Notes: generated from the letters alone by a model not told the origin. A stretch of 64,000 nt of DNA from Lewinellaceae bacterium (GCA_016716135.1 JADJWX010000007.1:248001-312000), one strand, 5' to 3'. Counted from the stretch's first letter, positions 1-8,739 are shown. Numbers and translations: made by a program.

Positions 1-1269
1 CTTCAGGATATCCACATCCGCGTGGTTATAGCCCACACCGAGCGAAGCGGCGGTGCTGGGTACCCAATGCGAGGTCAGGAAAAAGGACTGGCCGCCGTCG
101 ACAGATTTCCAGGTGTGGATGCCGGCAATATGCACTTCATCGGCATCGGACAGGCTCACGGCCACATCCATATCGCGGGGCGCCTGGCCACGGTCGTCGT
201 CGCCGGTGGCGCTGTAGCCAAAGTAATTGATGTCGTCGCCGTCGATGAGTTTGGTGAATGATGCGCCGCTGTTGGTGGATTTGTAAAATGCGCCGAAGCG
301 ACCACCCTGGGATTCCAGCACGTACACTACGTTCGGGTTTGCGGGCGATACACCCATCATTTTGTAGTTGTTACTGGCGGTGCCGAAACCGGTAATTTGG
401 GTAAAAGACGCACCGCCGTTGGTGGAACGGTACACGTTTCTGCCGGAGAAGTAAATGGTGTTCGGGTCGCCGGGTTTGAATTCAATATCGTAGCCCGAAG
501 TGCCGCTGGCGCCGGAAACGGCGGTCCAGGTAGCCCCGCCGTTGGTGGAACGGAACAGGCCGCTTGATTCGGATACGGCGTACACCGTATTGGGGTTGGT
601 GGGGTGAAACTGGATGCGGCTGACACGGCCGCTGCCGGAAACATTGCCCGTGGTTGTCCAGGTTGCGCCGCCGTCGGTGGAGCGGTAAATCCGGCCCGAG
701 GTGCTGCCCCAGAGGTAATGCTGGTTGTCGTAGGGTGAAATTTCGAGGGCGTACACATCCACCGTCGAATAATCGTCGGTAAGGGGCGTCCAGGTAGCGC
801 CGCCATCGAGCGTTTTCCAGACGCCGCCGGTTGGGCTGCCGACGATGAGGTGCTGGTTATTCGCGGCGTCTATGCCGATGGAAGTGACGCGACCGACGCC
901 GGGATTCCAGCCGGAGGTGGCATTTTTATAGGTGGGGCCGAGTTGTTTCCAGTCGCCGGCAAAGGCGCCGGATTCGGCCAGGTTTTGGCGTACGGCGCGG
1001 CGGTAATCGCGGGCGCGTTGGGCAAGTTCGGCGTTGGGGATTTTAACGCCGGTGGCGTCCAGTTCCATTTGGGCTACGTATTCCCAGCGTTTGTAAGGTT
1101 TGTAGCCGGTGCCGCGGCCGGTGCCGACGAGTTGGAAATGCGCCTCGGCTTCCTGGCGGATTTCGTTGAGGGTAAAGGTGCCGGCCTCGATCATGTCGAG
1201 GTACTTTTGGGCAGACAGCGGGAGGAAAAACAGCAACAGGGTAACAAGCGGGAGCAGACGGAGACGCAT
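1..1269 (-). CDS. Secreted BNR/sortilin-type beta-propeller protein, 3' end outside window
   Basis: The gene runs leftwards off the window, so 423 codons are visible and no stop codon. The protein opens with a signal peptide (MRLRLLPLVTLLLFFLPLSA) followed by QKYLD. After a short alpha-helical stretch and the phrase GDWKQLGPTY, it contains at least five repeats of the type TDGGATWT or TNGGATWT, spaced about 45-60 residues apart. This is the Asp-box pattern of BNR/VPS10-sortilin propellers, common in large secreted Bacteroidota proteins that usually end in a T9SS sorting domain; that end is not visible here. The ATG at 1267-1269 is chosen because it begins the signal peptide and lies downstream of a -7 box (TACCTTTG on the minus strand, 1311-1318). 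Likely role: surface or secreted adhesion or carbohydrate binding (inference). It is not enzymatic sialidase on the evidence seen. Confidence 0.85.
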   Translation of the reverse strand, partial: MRLRLLPLVTLLLFFLPLSAQKYLDMIEAGTFTLNEIRQEAEAHFQLVGTGRGTGYKPYKRWEYVAQMELDATGVKIPNAELAQRARDYRRAVRQNLAESGAFAGDWKQLGPTYKNATSGWNPGVGRVTSIGIDAANNQHLIVGSPTGGVWKTLDGGATWTPLTDDYSTVDVYALEISPYDNQHYLWGSTSGRIYRSTDGGATWTTTGNVSGSGRVSRIQFHPTNPNTVYAVSESSGLFRSTNGGATWTAVSGASGTSGYDIEFKPGDPNTIYFSGRNVYRSTNGGASFTQITGFGTASNNYKMMGVSPANPNVVYVLESQGGRFGAFYKSTNSGASFTKLIDGDDINYFGYSATGDDDRGQAPRDMDVAVSLSDADEVHIAGIHTWKSVDGGQSFFLTSHWVPSTAASLGVGYNHADVDILK

Positions 1270-1310
1270 GATTTCGGGCTGATTTGGTGAAAAGCGGAGT
1301 GGGAGGAGAA

Positions 1311-1318
1311 CAAAGGTA
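1311..1318 (-). promoter_or_regulatory. -7 promoter box TACCTTTG for the beta-propeller gene
   Basis: The minus strand reads TACCTTTG, an exact match to the Bacteroidota TAnnTTTG element, 42 bases upstream of the start at 1269. No clear -33 TTG at the right spacing is seen. Confidence 0.6.
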
Positions 1319-1384
1319 GTAAATGGCCTGCCTGTCCGACGGCGGTGTATTTGCCCGATATTTGCTTTTCTTTAGTTTTTTATG

Positions 1385-1798
1385 GACCACGGAGGCATGG
1401 AGGACACGGAGTTTGGCCGTCTTCGGCGGATTGGGACAGGATCAACCTAATTTATGCGAATCGGGGATTAAACCTGCACCTTAGTATGCGTGGGATACCT
1501 GGGTTGCCTTTACACAGGATATATCCCGCAGGCTTGTCCTGTCGGAGCGCAGCGGAGACACCTACACCAGCAAAATTTGCGTGATGTACCTAAAAAACGG
1601 GGCACTCCGCGTTACCCTGGTACATTTCAGAACATAGAATTTTTGTGGATTTCTCCGCTGCGCTACGACAAGACAAGAAAAGGGAAGATCGCGCATACAT
1701 TTAGCCCCTGATCCGCATGATTTATCAGGATTAACATGTTAATCCTGAACAACTCTACTCCGCCGAAGGCGGTCAAACTCCGTGCCCTCCGTGTTTAA
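1385..1798. repeat. Nested inverted repeat around palindromic element copy A
   Basis: The 534-base gap between the propeller gene and ubiA holds no gene. Its outer part is an imperfect inverted repeat: CACGGAGG and CGGAGTTTGGCCG with CTTCGGCGGA on the left pair with TCCGCCGAAG, CGGTCAAACTCCG and CCCTCCGTG on the right. A perfect 22-bp palindrome occupies 1726-1747 (half site CAGGATTAACA). The centre is element A, listed separately. The CGGAGGCACAGAGG-type arms recur at 36751-36837 and 44290-44357. Confidence 0.7.
1454..1723 (-). repeat. Palindromic element family 1, copy A (reverse orientation)
   Basis: The reverse complement of this stretch aligns along its whole length with 8306-8586 and 38598-38877. 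Shared landmarks in order are the terminal GCGAATCAGG-type end, GCTAAATGTATGCGCGATCT, the inverted pair around AGCGCAGCGGAGA and TCTCCGCTGCGCT, GGGATATA, and the closing CTGATTCGCAT-type end. This is the most diverged of the three copies and lacks the outer ATGAGTCAT termini. No conserved open frame runs through the three copies, so it is treated as non-coding. Confidence 0.8.
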
Positions 1799-1803
1799 AA
1801 AAC

Positions 1804-2667
1804 TCAAAACAACAAATCCAGAATAGCCAGACCGCCAAACACCAAACTCGCCACGCCGTTCGTCGTAAAAAAGGCCAGGTTCACCCGGCTCAAATCATCG
1901 GGTTTAACCAACCGGTGCTGATACACCAGCAAGGCCAAAAAAATACCTGTGCCGAGCCATAGCAAGTCTTCCGCCTGCGGCAAACGCACATGGAGCAAAC
2001 GCCCGGCATACACCAAAAATGCCGCTGTGCCCACATGCATCCATTCGGAAATGCGCAGTGCGCGTTTTTTTCCAAAATTGGCGGGGATGGAGTACAGCTG
2101 CTGAGTTTGGTCGAAGGCCTCGTCTTGCAGGGCGTAGATGATGTCGAAACCGCCGGTCCAGAACAACACGGCCAGTCCGTAGAAAATCGGGATGACGTCA
2201 AAACGGCCCATCACAGCCATGTATGCCCCCATCGGTGCCAAAGCCAGTCCGAGCCCGAGCACGAGGTGGCAAAGCCAGGTAAAGCGTTTGGTGTAGCTGT
2301 AGCCCAATACCACCAACAGCGCTACCGGCGAGAGCCAAAAGCAAAGCGGATTGATAAACCAGGTGGTGGCGATAAACAACAGGCAGTTCGCCACCACAAA
2401 CAGCAACGCCGCGCGCGGACTGATAATGCCGGACGGGATTTCGCGCATTTGCGTGCGGGGATTTGCGGCGTCCACATCGCGGTCGAGCCAGCGGTTGAAA
2501 GCCATAGCCGCGCTGCGCGCAAACACCATGCAAAGCAGCACCAGCCCGAACAGGCGCCAACTCAGGCCTTCGCCTTTTTCCACGGTGGCGATAAAAAAGC
2601 CCAGCAGAGCGAAGGGCATGGCGAACAGCGTGTGGCTGAATTTGACGAGGGAGAGATAGTTTTTCAT
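1804..2667 (-). CDS. ubiA: UbiA-family prenyltransferase (4-hydroxybenzoate polyprenyltransferase type)
   Basis: This integral membrane enzyme transfers a polyprenyl chain to an aromatic acceptor, in this phylum most plausibly for menaquinone or a related quinone. The product of 287 residues has about eight hydrophobic segments and the first Asp-rich motif NRWLDRDVDAANPRT (the NxxxDxxxD prenyl-diphosphate/Mg site), followed by REIPSG. A second polar site is visible around DIIYALQDEAFDQ. The longest frame extends to 2769, but the Met at 2667 (MKNYLSLVKFSH) fits the family length and begins directly before the first membrane segment. Upstream on the same strand lies one copy of the 22-bp direct repeat (2675-2696). 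UbiA and MenA-type subfamilies cannot be separated by eye; the length and motif favour the UbiA type. Confidence 0.88.
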   Translation of the reverse strand: MKNYLSLVKFSHTLFAMPFALLGFFIATVEKGEGLSWRLFGLVLLCMVFARSAAMAFNRWLDRDVDAANPRTQMREIPSGIISPRAALLFVVANCLLFIATTWFINPLCFWLSPVALLVVLGYSYTKRFTWLCHLVLGLGLALAPMGAYMAVMGRFDVIPIFYGLAVLFWTGGFDIIYALQDEAFDQTQQLYSIPANFGKKRALRISEWMHVGTAAFLVYAGRLLHVRLPQAEDLLWLGTGIFLALLVYQHRLVKPDDLSRVNLAFFTTNGVASLVFGGLAILDLLF

Positions 2668-2674
2668 TGGGGGC

Positions 2675-2696
2675 AAAAATGCGGCAAGTTTTTGCA
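2675..2696 (+). repeat. 22-bp direct repeat, left copy
   Basis: Exact 22-base match to 7317-7338 in the same orientation (begins AAAAATGCGGCAAG and ends TTTTTGCA). The two copies bracket the AT-rich block carrying the broken beta-helix gene and the next T9SS gene. Confidence 0.9.
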
Positions 2697-2843
2697 ATTG
2701 CGGTAATTCGGTGAATTTGACTTGTTTTTTTATGTTAGTTTTATTGCCGAAAAAACTTTGGGTTACCAATGCAAGTCAGTCGGCAACCTGAAGCCTCGTA
2801 ATTTAATATTTGTCCTTTTTATCACTTCACCAAAAACAGGTCA

Positions 2844-5709
2844 TATGAAATCAATTCTGAAGTCTGCAACAAACCAAAGGTCACATTTTACCCCCCCCCC
2901 GCCTTAACAATCTAATTACAAAACTACTACTTTATATAGTAGTACTGACGATTACGCCAAACTTTGCTTTTGCGCAATCCGGATGCAATTGTTCAACAGG
3001 ATTAAATTTAACAGGTAGTACAATTTCGCTTGCGAATCTGGTAGCTACAGCTCAATTACCCTTTGGCAGCACCAGTATTTCCTGCATTTCAGTACCTGCC
3101 AACGCCACGCTGGTTATTGATACCGACTATACATTTTCCGGAACAACCTTTAACATGGGAGAACAATCCTCCATTTTTATTGAGCCTACGATAAGGCTGA
3201 CACTGCAAAGCAATTGTGATTTGAAAAATTGTGACGATAGTTATTGGTACGGAATTACATTGGCCCCAGGATATTTCAATCCGACTGGTGGCCAACTGGA
3301 CATGTCTAATTCCACAATTGCTAATGCACAGACTGCGATTTCGACAAAACACCGTTCTCAAATTCGACTTGTGGGCAATAAAATAGAGAACAATGTCAAG
3401 GGCCTTTCCATATTGGGATACCTGTCCTTTATCAATTTTGGAGACCCTGACGATTTCTCAGGCAATACATTTTTCAGAAATAATTATGGGATTTATATGG
3501 TACATGCTCATTTACTTGATTTGGGGATAAAAATGCTACATCGCCATCGGTACGAAATACAATCGACACCTATTTAGATGCTGCAATATACATGTACGAA
3601 TGTCGGGATGTTGGTATTTATGAGATGGGCATCACTGGCGAATTCAACAGCTCTCCAAACTCCAGTTTTGGCAAAAGAGCTATTGATATCATTGGGAGCG
3701 GAGGTATCACAGTAGAAAACTGTGACGTCTTTCCATATTTATACCCACTTTCATCAGCGTTTGGAATTCCCAAATATGGAATTTTCGCAGACAATTGTAT
3801 AGATGTTAAACTGGAAAAAAATAGAATATTTGCACTAGCCGCCGCTATTTATATCAACCACAATCTTCCTCTGGAATACACTAAATTTGATATTCAGGAC
3901 AACGATATTTGGGGCCAACACGGCATTTGGGTTGAAAATTTCCTGACTGACACTGCGTCAGGTACGCAGTTGTTGATAAAAAATAACAAGATCGACCATG
4001 TTTTTACTGGGAGCCTGTTACACCCCGAAATTCCAGGGGGAATCACTTTAAGAAATATTCATGTACCCTATATTATTCAGGATAATACCATTACAGAAAT
4101 CAGTGATATTTTGGATAACTATTATTGGGCCGGCGACTATGTTAGAGGGTTAACCCTTCAACTATGTACTGGCCTCGGACTGGTTGAAAACAATACGCTT
4201 GATGCAGAGCCGGAATTAATACCATCCACCGGCATCGGTATTTTTGATTCAAGAAATGCTATCCTTATTGAAAATGAGATTTCAGCAGTGCTGCACGACG
4301 ACGAACCGCCGTCAATTGGCATTGCAACTTGGGGCAGCTCCTCAATTAGCTTCTGCTGCAATACCATTGATGATACGAATATTGGCACTGAGTTCGCTTC
4401 CGCTAATAACAATATTAAATTCTATACGACCGAATATGGAGCGCATGATACAGCGCTTTACTTCCCACCGGCGGCTTCTATAAACAAACAGTTCAACACA
4501 GGGAATACATGGGCAGGAGCGACAACTGAGTTAGATGCATTTTACAATGGGGATCAGCTAATTGCGCAACTAAATGCTCCCTTCCGTACCCAAACATCCA
4601 ATATAAATTCCTCTAAAATCTTACCATCAGGTTGGTTCTTTTTGTCGGGAACTGACCCCTACTGTGGCCAACAAGGTTTCAATTGTTCAGACTTTATACC
4701 ATCAACCACAACCACCGAATTTACAAATTCGGACACCCTTGCCCTTACCGAAGTCGGCGCAGAAAACGAATACGTGCTGCGTTTTGAGCAGCAACGGCAG
4801 TTGTATCGAAAATTGAAAGAGTTTCCCGAATTGATCACTGCGTCGGAGGGAATGAGCGATTTCTACGACGTTGCTGATGGCGGCATTATCGGGGCTTTTG
4901 ATGCCGTTGACCAGCAATTTTTAAACCTGAGTGTATTCCCGGACACGCTGAAAGCTGCGTTTGATTCTTATTTCCAATACCTGGACAGTTTATCAACCGA
5001 AGTCGAGCAAATCAAGGATGCCTATCCATTGGCTTCGCCTTCCGAAAAATCATTATTGCTCGATACGCTTGGAAACATTACCGATGAAATTGCTTATGCC
5101 TTAGAAGATTTGGATTCCTTGTACGCACTGGCTGAAAACCAATACTCGGCAAATGTCGCGCAGCTTTTGGAAGATAACGATGCGCTCAGCGCTACACAAA
5201 CCTGGGAATTAAACGAACAGGAGATAAACGTGTTGTTTTTCAAATTTCTTGCCGGGGTAATTGACACATTTACCAATACGGAAAAAGCGTATATCATAAG
5301 CTTGGCAGAAGAATGCCCACAATTTGAAGGCGCAGGTGTTTATAAAGCGCGTTTGTTAAGGGGGCATTTAGTCGATTCAACTTTCATCGGTTATAATGAA
5401 AGCCAATGCCTTCAGACAGAAGAAGGCCGACCAACATCGTCCTGGAATAACGATTCTAAACACGGGCAGATAAGAGTCTATCCAAATCCGGCTACAGATA
5501 AAATATGGATTCAATTCTCGAACACCCCCGACAAAGAGAGTCTTTTAATCCTTCGGGATCATACCGGAAGGAATATTCTGTCTAAAAAAATTGAATATGG
5601 TTCAGAAACAAGCCTGAATATTGCAGGTATTCCATCTGGCATTTATATGCTATCGTGGTATTCAAACGATTCCTTATCAGGAGCTGAGAAAGTAATTATT
5701 TCCCGGTAA
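2844..5709 (+). CDS. T9SS-sorted parallel beta-helix surface protein, frame-disrupted
   Basis: One gene appears to be split into three frames. The ATG at 2844 (MKSILKSATNQRSHFT) enters a run of ten C (2891-2900) and then meets TAA. In another frame after the run the sequence continues as LNNLITKLLLYIVVLTITPN then FAFAQSGC, a good signal peptide, so one extra C (or two fewer) would restore it. That frame continues through 3155-3577 and stops; the rest continues in a third frame to 5709, and one extra G in GGGG (3523-3526) would join LLDLG to GDKNATS. The body has many beta-helix-like short repeats (IENN, VENNTL, IKNNKI, IQDNDI), like pectate-lyase/NosD folds. The C-terminus is a type A T9SS domain (VYPNPATDKI to AEKVIISR). 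Either the gene is phase-variable or decaying, or the assembly has homopolymer errors; the sequence alone does not decide. Confidence 0.75.
2891..2900 (+). repeat. Homopolymeric C10 tract in signal-peptide region
   Basis: Ten consecutive C lie between the start codon at 2844 and the hydrophobic signal sequence. In the sequence given, the start is out of frame with the signal peptide; a tract of 11 or 8 C would join them. The position and type fit a slipped-strand switch, but could also be a sequencing artefact. Confidence 0.7.
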
Positions 5710-5727
5710 TTTCATAAACATTCATTT

Positions 5728-5762
5728 GGCGCGCAGGTGACTGATCACCTGCGCGCCTTTTC
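5728..5762 (+). terminator. Rho-independent terminator after the beta-helix gene
   Basis: A 13-bp perfect GC-rich stem (GGCGCGCAGGTGA with TCACCTGCGCGCC) with a CTGA loop is followed by a short T run, 18 bases after the stop at 5709. Confidence 0.9.
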
Positions 5763-5773
5763 CATTTTATATT

Positions 5774-7285
5774 ATGAATAAGATAATATTTGGTTTGCTA
5801 ATGTGCTTTTCAATTAATACATTGGCGCAAAAGGAAGATTATAATTGGGTAACAGGAGCCGGCCAATATGACTTACCCCAGAGCATTTATAAAAACAATC
5901 ATTTTAAATTTCACAATGATTCTCTTGAATTGATTAATCTTTTAGAAGACATTCCTTTTTTCGGTGCATGCACTATTGTGTCAGATACATCTGGACAAAT
6001 AGCCGCCTACTCAAATGGAATCAATATCTATAATCGAAATCATACTATTTTAATCGATGGTGATGGTTTTCAATCAAGCGATCAATTTCCATTTGGTTAT
6101 CCATTTAACCAATCAGTGTTATTAATTCCTATGCCAAATACCTCTGGCTATTATTTCATGTTTGATGGCGTTCATATGGTATTAGATACAACTGTGACAA
6201 TCAAACAATTACGATATTCAATAATCTTAATTGACAATACTACTTCTGGTGAAGTAACAAAAAAGAGCATTTCAATTGAGCAAACATCTGACACCCTAAA
6301 CCTAGGCTTCCTACATCCCGTCAAACACGGAAACGGAAAAGACTGGTGGCTACTGGCTACAAAATTCAAATCAAACCAATACCGGAAATTTTTGATCGAT
6401 ATAAACGGCATCCATTTCCATGACAACCAACTTATTGGCGAAATCGTGCACAATGGCATAGGCAATGCGGCGTATGCGCCTTCCGGCTGTTGGTACGCCC
6501 GCTATGTAAATTACGGGCAGGCTGTTAATCCCGACGGCGCCCTATACCTGTACCGCTTTGACCGAAATACCGGCGAACTCTCCATGCCAATCCACAAGCA
6601 TTTTCCAAAGCCTGAATACTATGGCGGTGTCGCATTTTCGCCCAACTCGCAGTACCTGTACCTGGCGAAATACCTCCAGATATTGCAGTATGACCTGCAT
6701 GCCGATGACATCCTGGCCTCGGAAACAGTAGTCGCCGAATACGACGGTTTTCTGGACGAAAACGGCGTTCCCACCCGGTTTTACGGCCTCCAACTGGCCC
6801 CGGACAACAAGATATACGGCAACATCCCGGGCTTCAATTCCCGCTATTTCCACGTCATCGACCAGCCCGATCTCCCCGGCGCCGCCTGCAACGTGATCCA
6901 GCACGCCCTGTACCTGCCGGCGCACAACTTCGGCACCCTGCCCAACCTGCCGCATTACCGGCTTTACGAAGCCACCGTGCCTTGCGACAGCCTGATCAGC
7001 AGTGCTACTTTTCCTAGTGTTTCCGCAGTATCTGCTGAAATACGCGTCTGGCCGGTTCCCGCAGCCGATTTCCTTTATTTTTCGGCCTCCGAAAATCTGG
7101 AAAAACCGCTGAACCTGTTCCTGTTTGATGCTTTGGGGCAATTAGCCCTCAAAAAAACGGGCTTATCCCTCAGTCCGGCAGTCGCTGTTCCACTGGACGA
7201 GTTGCCGCCAGGCGTTTATTTCTACAGCTTGTTGTCGGAAAATGGCCGGGTAGTTAAATCCGGGAAGGTCATTCGCACCCGGTAA
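5774..7285 (+). CDS. T9SS type A sorting-domain protein, propeller-like
   Basis: The 503-residue product has a signal peptide (MNKIIFGLLMCFSINTLAQ), a long beta-rich body with strands and phrases such as NGINIYNR, FSPNSQYLYLAKYLQILQYD and LQLAPDNKIYG reminiscent of 6- or 7-bladed propellers, and a type A sorting domain at the end (VWPVPAADFLYF, LPPGVYFYSLLSENGRVVKSGK). The function is unknown; cargo of the type IX system exported to the surface is the safe statement. It follows the terminator of the beta-helix gene by a few bases and is probably transcribed on its own. Base composition changes inside the gene: up to about 6440 it is AT-rich like the preceding gene, after that it has the GC-rich, C/G-ending codons of the surrounding genome. 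This suggests a recombinant origin or recent acquisition. Confidence 0.85.
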   Translation: MNKIIFGLLMCFSINTLAQKEDYNWVTGAGQYDLPQSIYKNNHFKFHNDSLELINLLEDIPFFGACTIVSDTSGQIAAYSNGINIYNRNHTILIDGDGFQSSDQFPFGYPFNQSVLLIPMPNTSGYYFMFDGVHMVLDTTVTIKQLRYSIILIDNTTSGEVTKKSISIEQTSDTLNLGFLHPVKHGNGKDWWLLATKFKSNQYRKFLIDINGIHFHDNQLIGEIVHNGIGNAAYAPSGCWYARYVNYGQAVNPDGALYLYRFDRNTGELSMPIHKHFPKPEYYGGVAFSPNSQYLYLAKYLQILQYDLHADDILASETVVAEYDGFLDENGVPTRFYGLQLAPDNKIYGNIPGFNSRYFHVIDQPDLPGAACNVIQHALYLPAHNFGTLPNLPHYRLYEATVPCDSLISSATFPSVSAVSAEIRVWPVPAADFLYFSASENLEKPLNLFLFDALGQLALKKTGLSLSPAVAVPLDELPPGVYFYSLLSENGRVVKSGKVIRTR

Positions 7286-7316
7286 TGGCATGAAAAAGGG
7301 AAGACGCGTACCGGTG

Positions 7317-7338
7317 AAAAATGCGGCAAGTTTTTGCA
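7317..7338 (+). repeat. 22-bp direct repeat, right copy
   Basis: Exact match to 2675-2696 in the same orientation. It lies 32 bases after the stop of the T9SS gene and about 90 bases before the peroxiredoxin start. Confidence 0.9.
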
Positions 7339-7426
7339 AAAAGCCGTAAACCAGCCCACCAAAGCCGCGTTTAATTGGTTAATTTTACACCGCAACTATT
7401 CCATAACTGATAAAACAATCCGACTT

Positions 7427-8056
7427 ATGAGCTTACGCTTAGGAGACACCGCCCCGAATTTTAAAGCCCAAACCACCGCCGGCCACATCGACTTTTACGA
7501 CTACCTGGGCGACGGCTGGGGCATCCTGTTTTCGCACCCCGCCGATTTCACCCCGGTTTGTACTACTGAACTGGGCCGAACCGCCCTGCTTAGCGAAGAA
7601 TTCCGGAAGCGCGGCGTCAAAGCCCTGGCCGTCAGTGTAGACCCGCTCGACAGCCACAAGGAATGGGTAAAAGACATCAATGAAACCCAACATTGCACCG
7701 TCGATTTCCCCATCATCGCTGACCCGGACCGCCACGTGGCCACACTCTACGACATGATCCACCCGAATGCCTCGGCGACGGCTACCGTGCGCTCGTTGTT
7801 TGTCATCGGGCCCGACAAAACGATCAAACTGATGATCACCTACCCGGCCTCCACCGGCCGCAATTTCTTCGAAGTGCTCCGTGTGGTGGATTCCCTGCAA
7901 CTCACCGCCAACCACAGCCTGGCCACACCTGCCGACTGGCAACCCGGCCAGGACATGATCGTGGTGCCGGCCGTGTCGACGGAAGACGCTCAACAGCGGT
8001 TCAAAGATCTGAAAGTGGTTAAGCCGTACCTGCGCTACACTTCCGGGCCGAAGTAA
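7427..8056 (+). CDS. 1-Cys peroxiredoxin (Prx6 type)
   Basis: This cytosolic thiol peroxidase reduces H2O2 and organic hydroperoxides. The 209-residue protein carries the peroxidatic site HPADFTPVCTTELG with Cys45 in the PxxxTxxC arrangement, and it has the Prx6-type C-terminal extension (DWQPGQDMIVVP and YLRYTSGPK) rather than a resolving Cys of the AhpC type. The longer frame from 7334 is rejected because MSLRLGDTAPNF at 7427 is the standard family start and the extra 31 residues look like translated leader. It lies alone between the 22-bp repeat and the palindromic elements, with no redox partner adjacent; trxB is encoded at 49363-50295. Confidence 0.95.
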   Translation: MSLRLGDTAPNFKAQTTAGHIDFYDYLGDGWGILFSHPADFTPVCTTELGRTALLSEEFRKRGVKALAVSVDPLDSHKEWVKDINETQHCTVDFPIIADPDRHVATLYDMIHPNASATATVRSLFVIGPDKTIKLMITYPASTGRNFFEVLRVVDSLQLTANHSLATPADWQPGQDMIVVPAVSTEDAQQRFKDLKVVKPYLRYTSGPK

Positions 8057-8098
8057 CGCGCTGTAGCGCGGACTGCTAGTCCGCCGTAAAAAAAAAAC

Positions 8099-8314
8099 AT
8101 GAGTCATCCCGAATTTTTAAAATGACTTCGGAGAAGTCAAATATTTGTAGATCAGAGATTTAAGGGCGCTCGAAGACCTCGGAGAGGTCGCATGTACAGG
8201 GTTGCCACCTGGATATTCGACCTCTCTGAGGTCGGGCAACGGGTAACCGGAGCATTTCTACAAATATTTGACCTCTCCGAGGTCTTTTTTATGGAAAAAT
8301 TCGGGATGACTCAT
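8099..8314 (+). repeat. Palindromic element family 2, copy 1 (216 bp)
   Basis: Its 216 bases match 49130-49345 almost base for base. The ends are ATGAGTCAT and ATGACTCAT followed inward by CCCGAATTTTT and AAAAATTCGGG, and CAAATATTTGTAG pairs with CTACAAATATTTG. Inside are four 15-base hairpins of form GACYTCnnnGARGTC at 8124-8138, 8175-8189, 8219-8233 and 8270-8284. Confidence 0.9.
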
Positions 8315-8586
8315 GCGAATCAGGCGCTAAATGTATGCGCGATCTTCCCGTTTCTTGTCATGTCGTAGCGAAGCGGAGACATCCACAAAAGTTCTATGCT
8401 CCGAAATGTACCCGAGCAACGCTAAGAACCCAGGTTTTCAGGTACATCACGCAAATTTTGCTTGTGCAGGTGTCTCCGCTTCGCTCCGACATGCCAAGCC
8501 TGCGGGATATAACATGGGTAAAAGCAACCCAATGATCCTACACCCAGATTAATGTGTGGGTTTAACCCCTGATTCGCATGATTCAT
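8306..8586 (+). repeat. Palindromic element family 1, copy B
   Basis: The element aligns over its full length with 38598-38877. Terminal inverted repeats are ATGACTCATGCGAATCAGG and CCTGATTCGCATGATTCAT. An inner inverted pair is formed by AGCGAAGCGGAGACA and TGTCTCCGCTTCGCT. Within that inner stem, changes relative to copy C fall on both arms (GAAGC/GCTTC here, GCAGC/GCTGC there), keeping pairing. Confidence 0.85.
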
Positions 8587-8739
8587 GTTTAGGTGCCAAT
8601 TAAAATTACCTGTCGGGTCAATAAAAATTTACCGGAAAAAAGGGAAAAATGTACCGTTTCAACTTTGGGCCGGCTTTGCCGCCCAGTTAAGCCGGTTTCT
8701 AAAACTTTCGCGCGGACAAACTGTCCGCGTTACTTTCCA

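Larger units (their letters stand above)
8096..8589. repeat. Composite of two fused palindromic elements
   Basis: A family 2 element (8099-8314) and a family 1 element (8306-8586) sit end to end and share one nine-base terminus, ATGACTCAT (8306-8314). The outer ends are AACATGAGTCAT on the left and ATGATTCATGTT on the right, so the composite itself has inverted termini. Short open frames inside are not conserved between copies. This occupies most of the 716-base gap between the peroxiredoxin and fabH; the rest (8590-8772) holds only the fabH promoter and a small CGCGGACA/TGTCCGCG hairpin at about 8711-8729. Confidence 0.85.

Noticed and set aside
1..1269. Idea that the left edge is non-coding because only short frames with both ends are visible
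   Set aside because: The minus strand is open from 1269 to the edge and encodes a signal peptide and BNR-type repeats; it lacks only a visible stop.
8331..8552. Open frames inside the palindromic element
   Set aside because: The frames are not kept in the homologous copies at 1454-1723 and 38598-38877.
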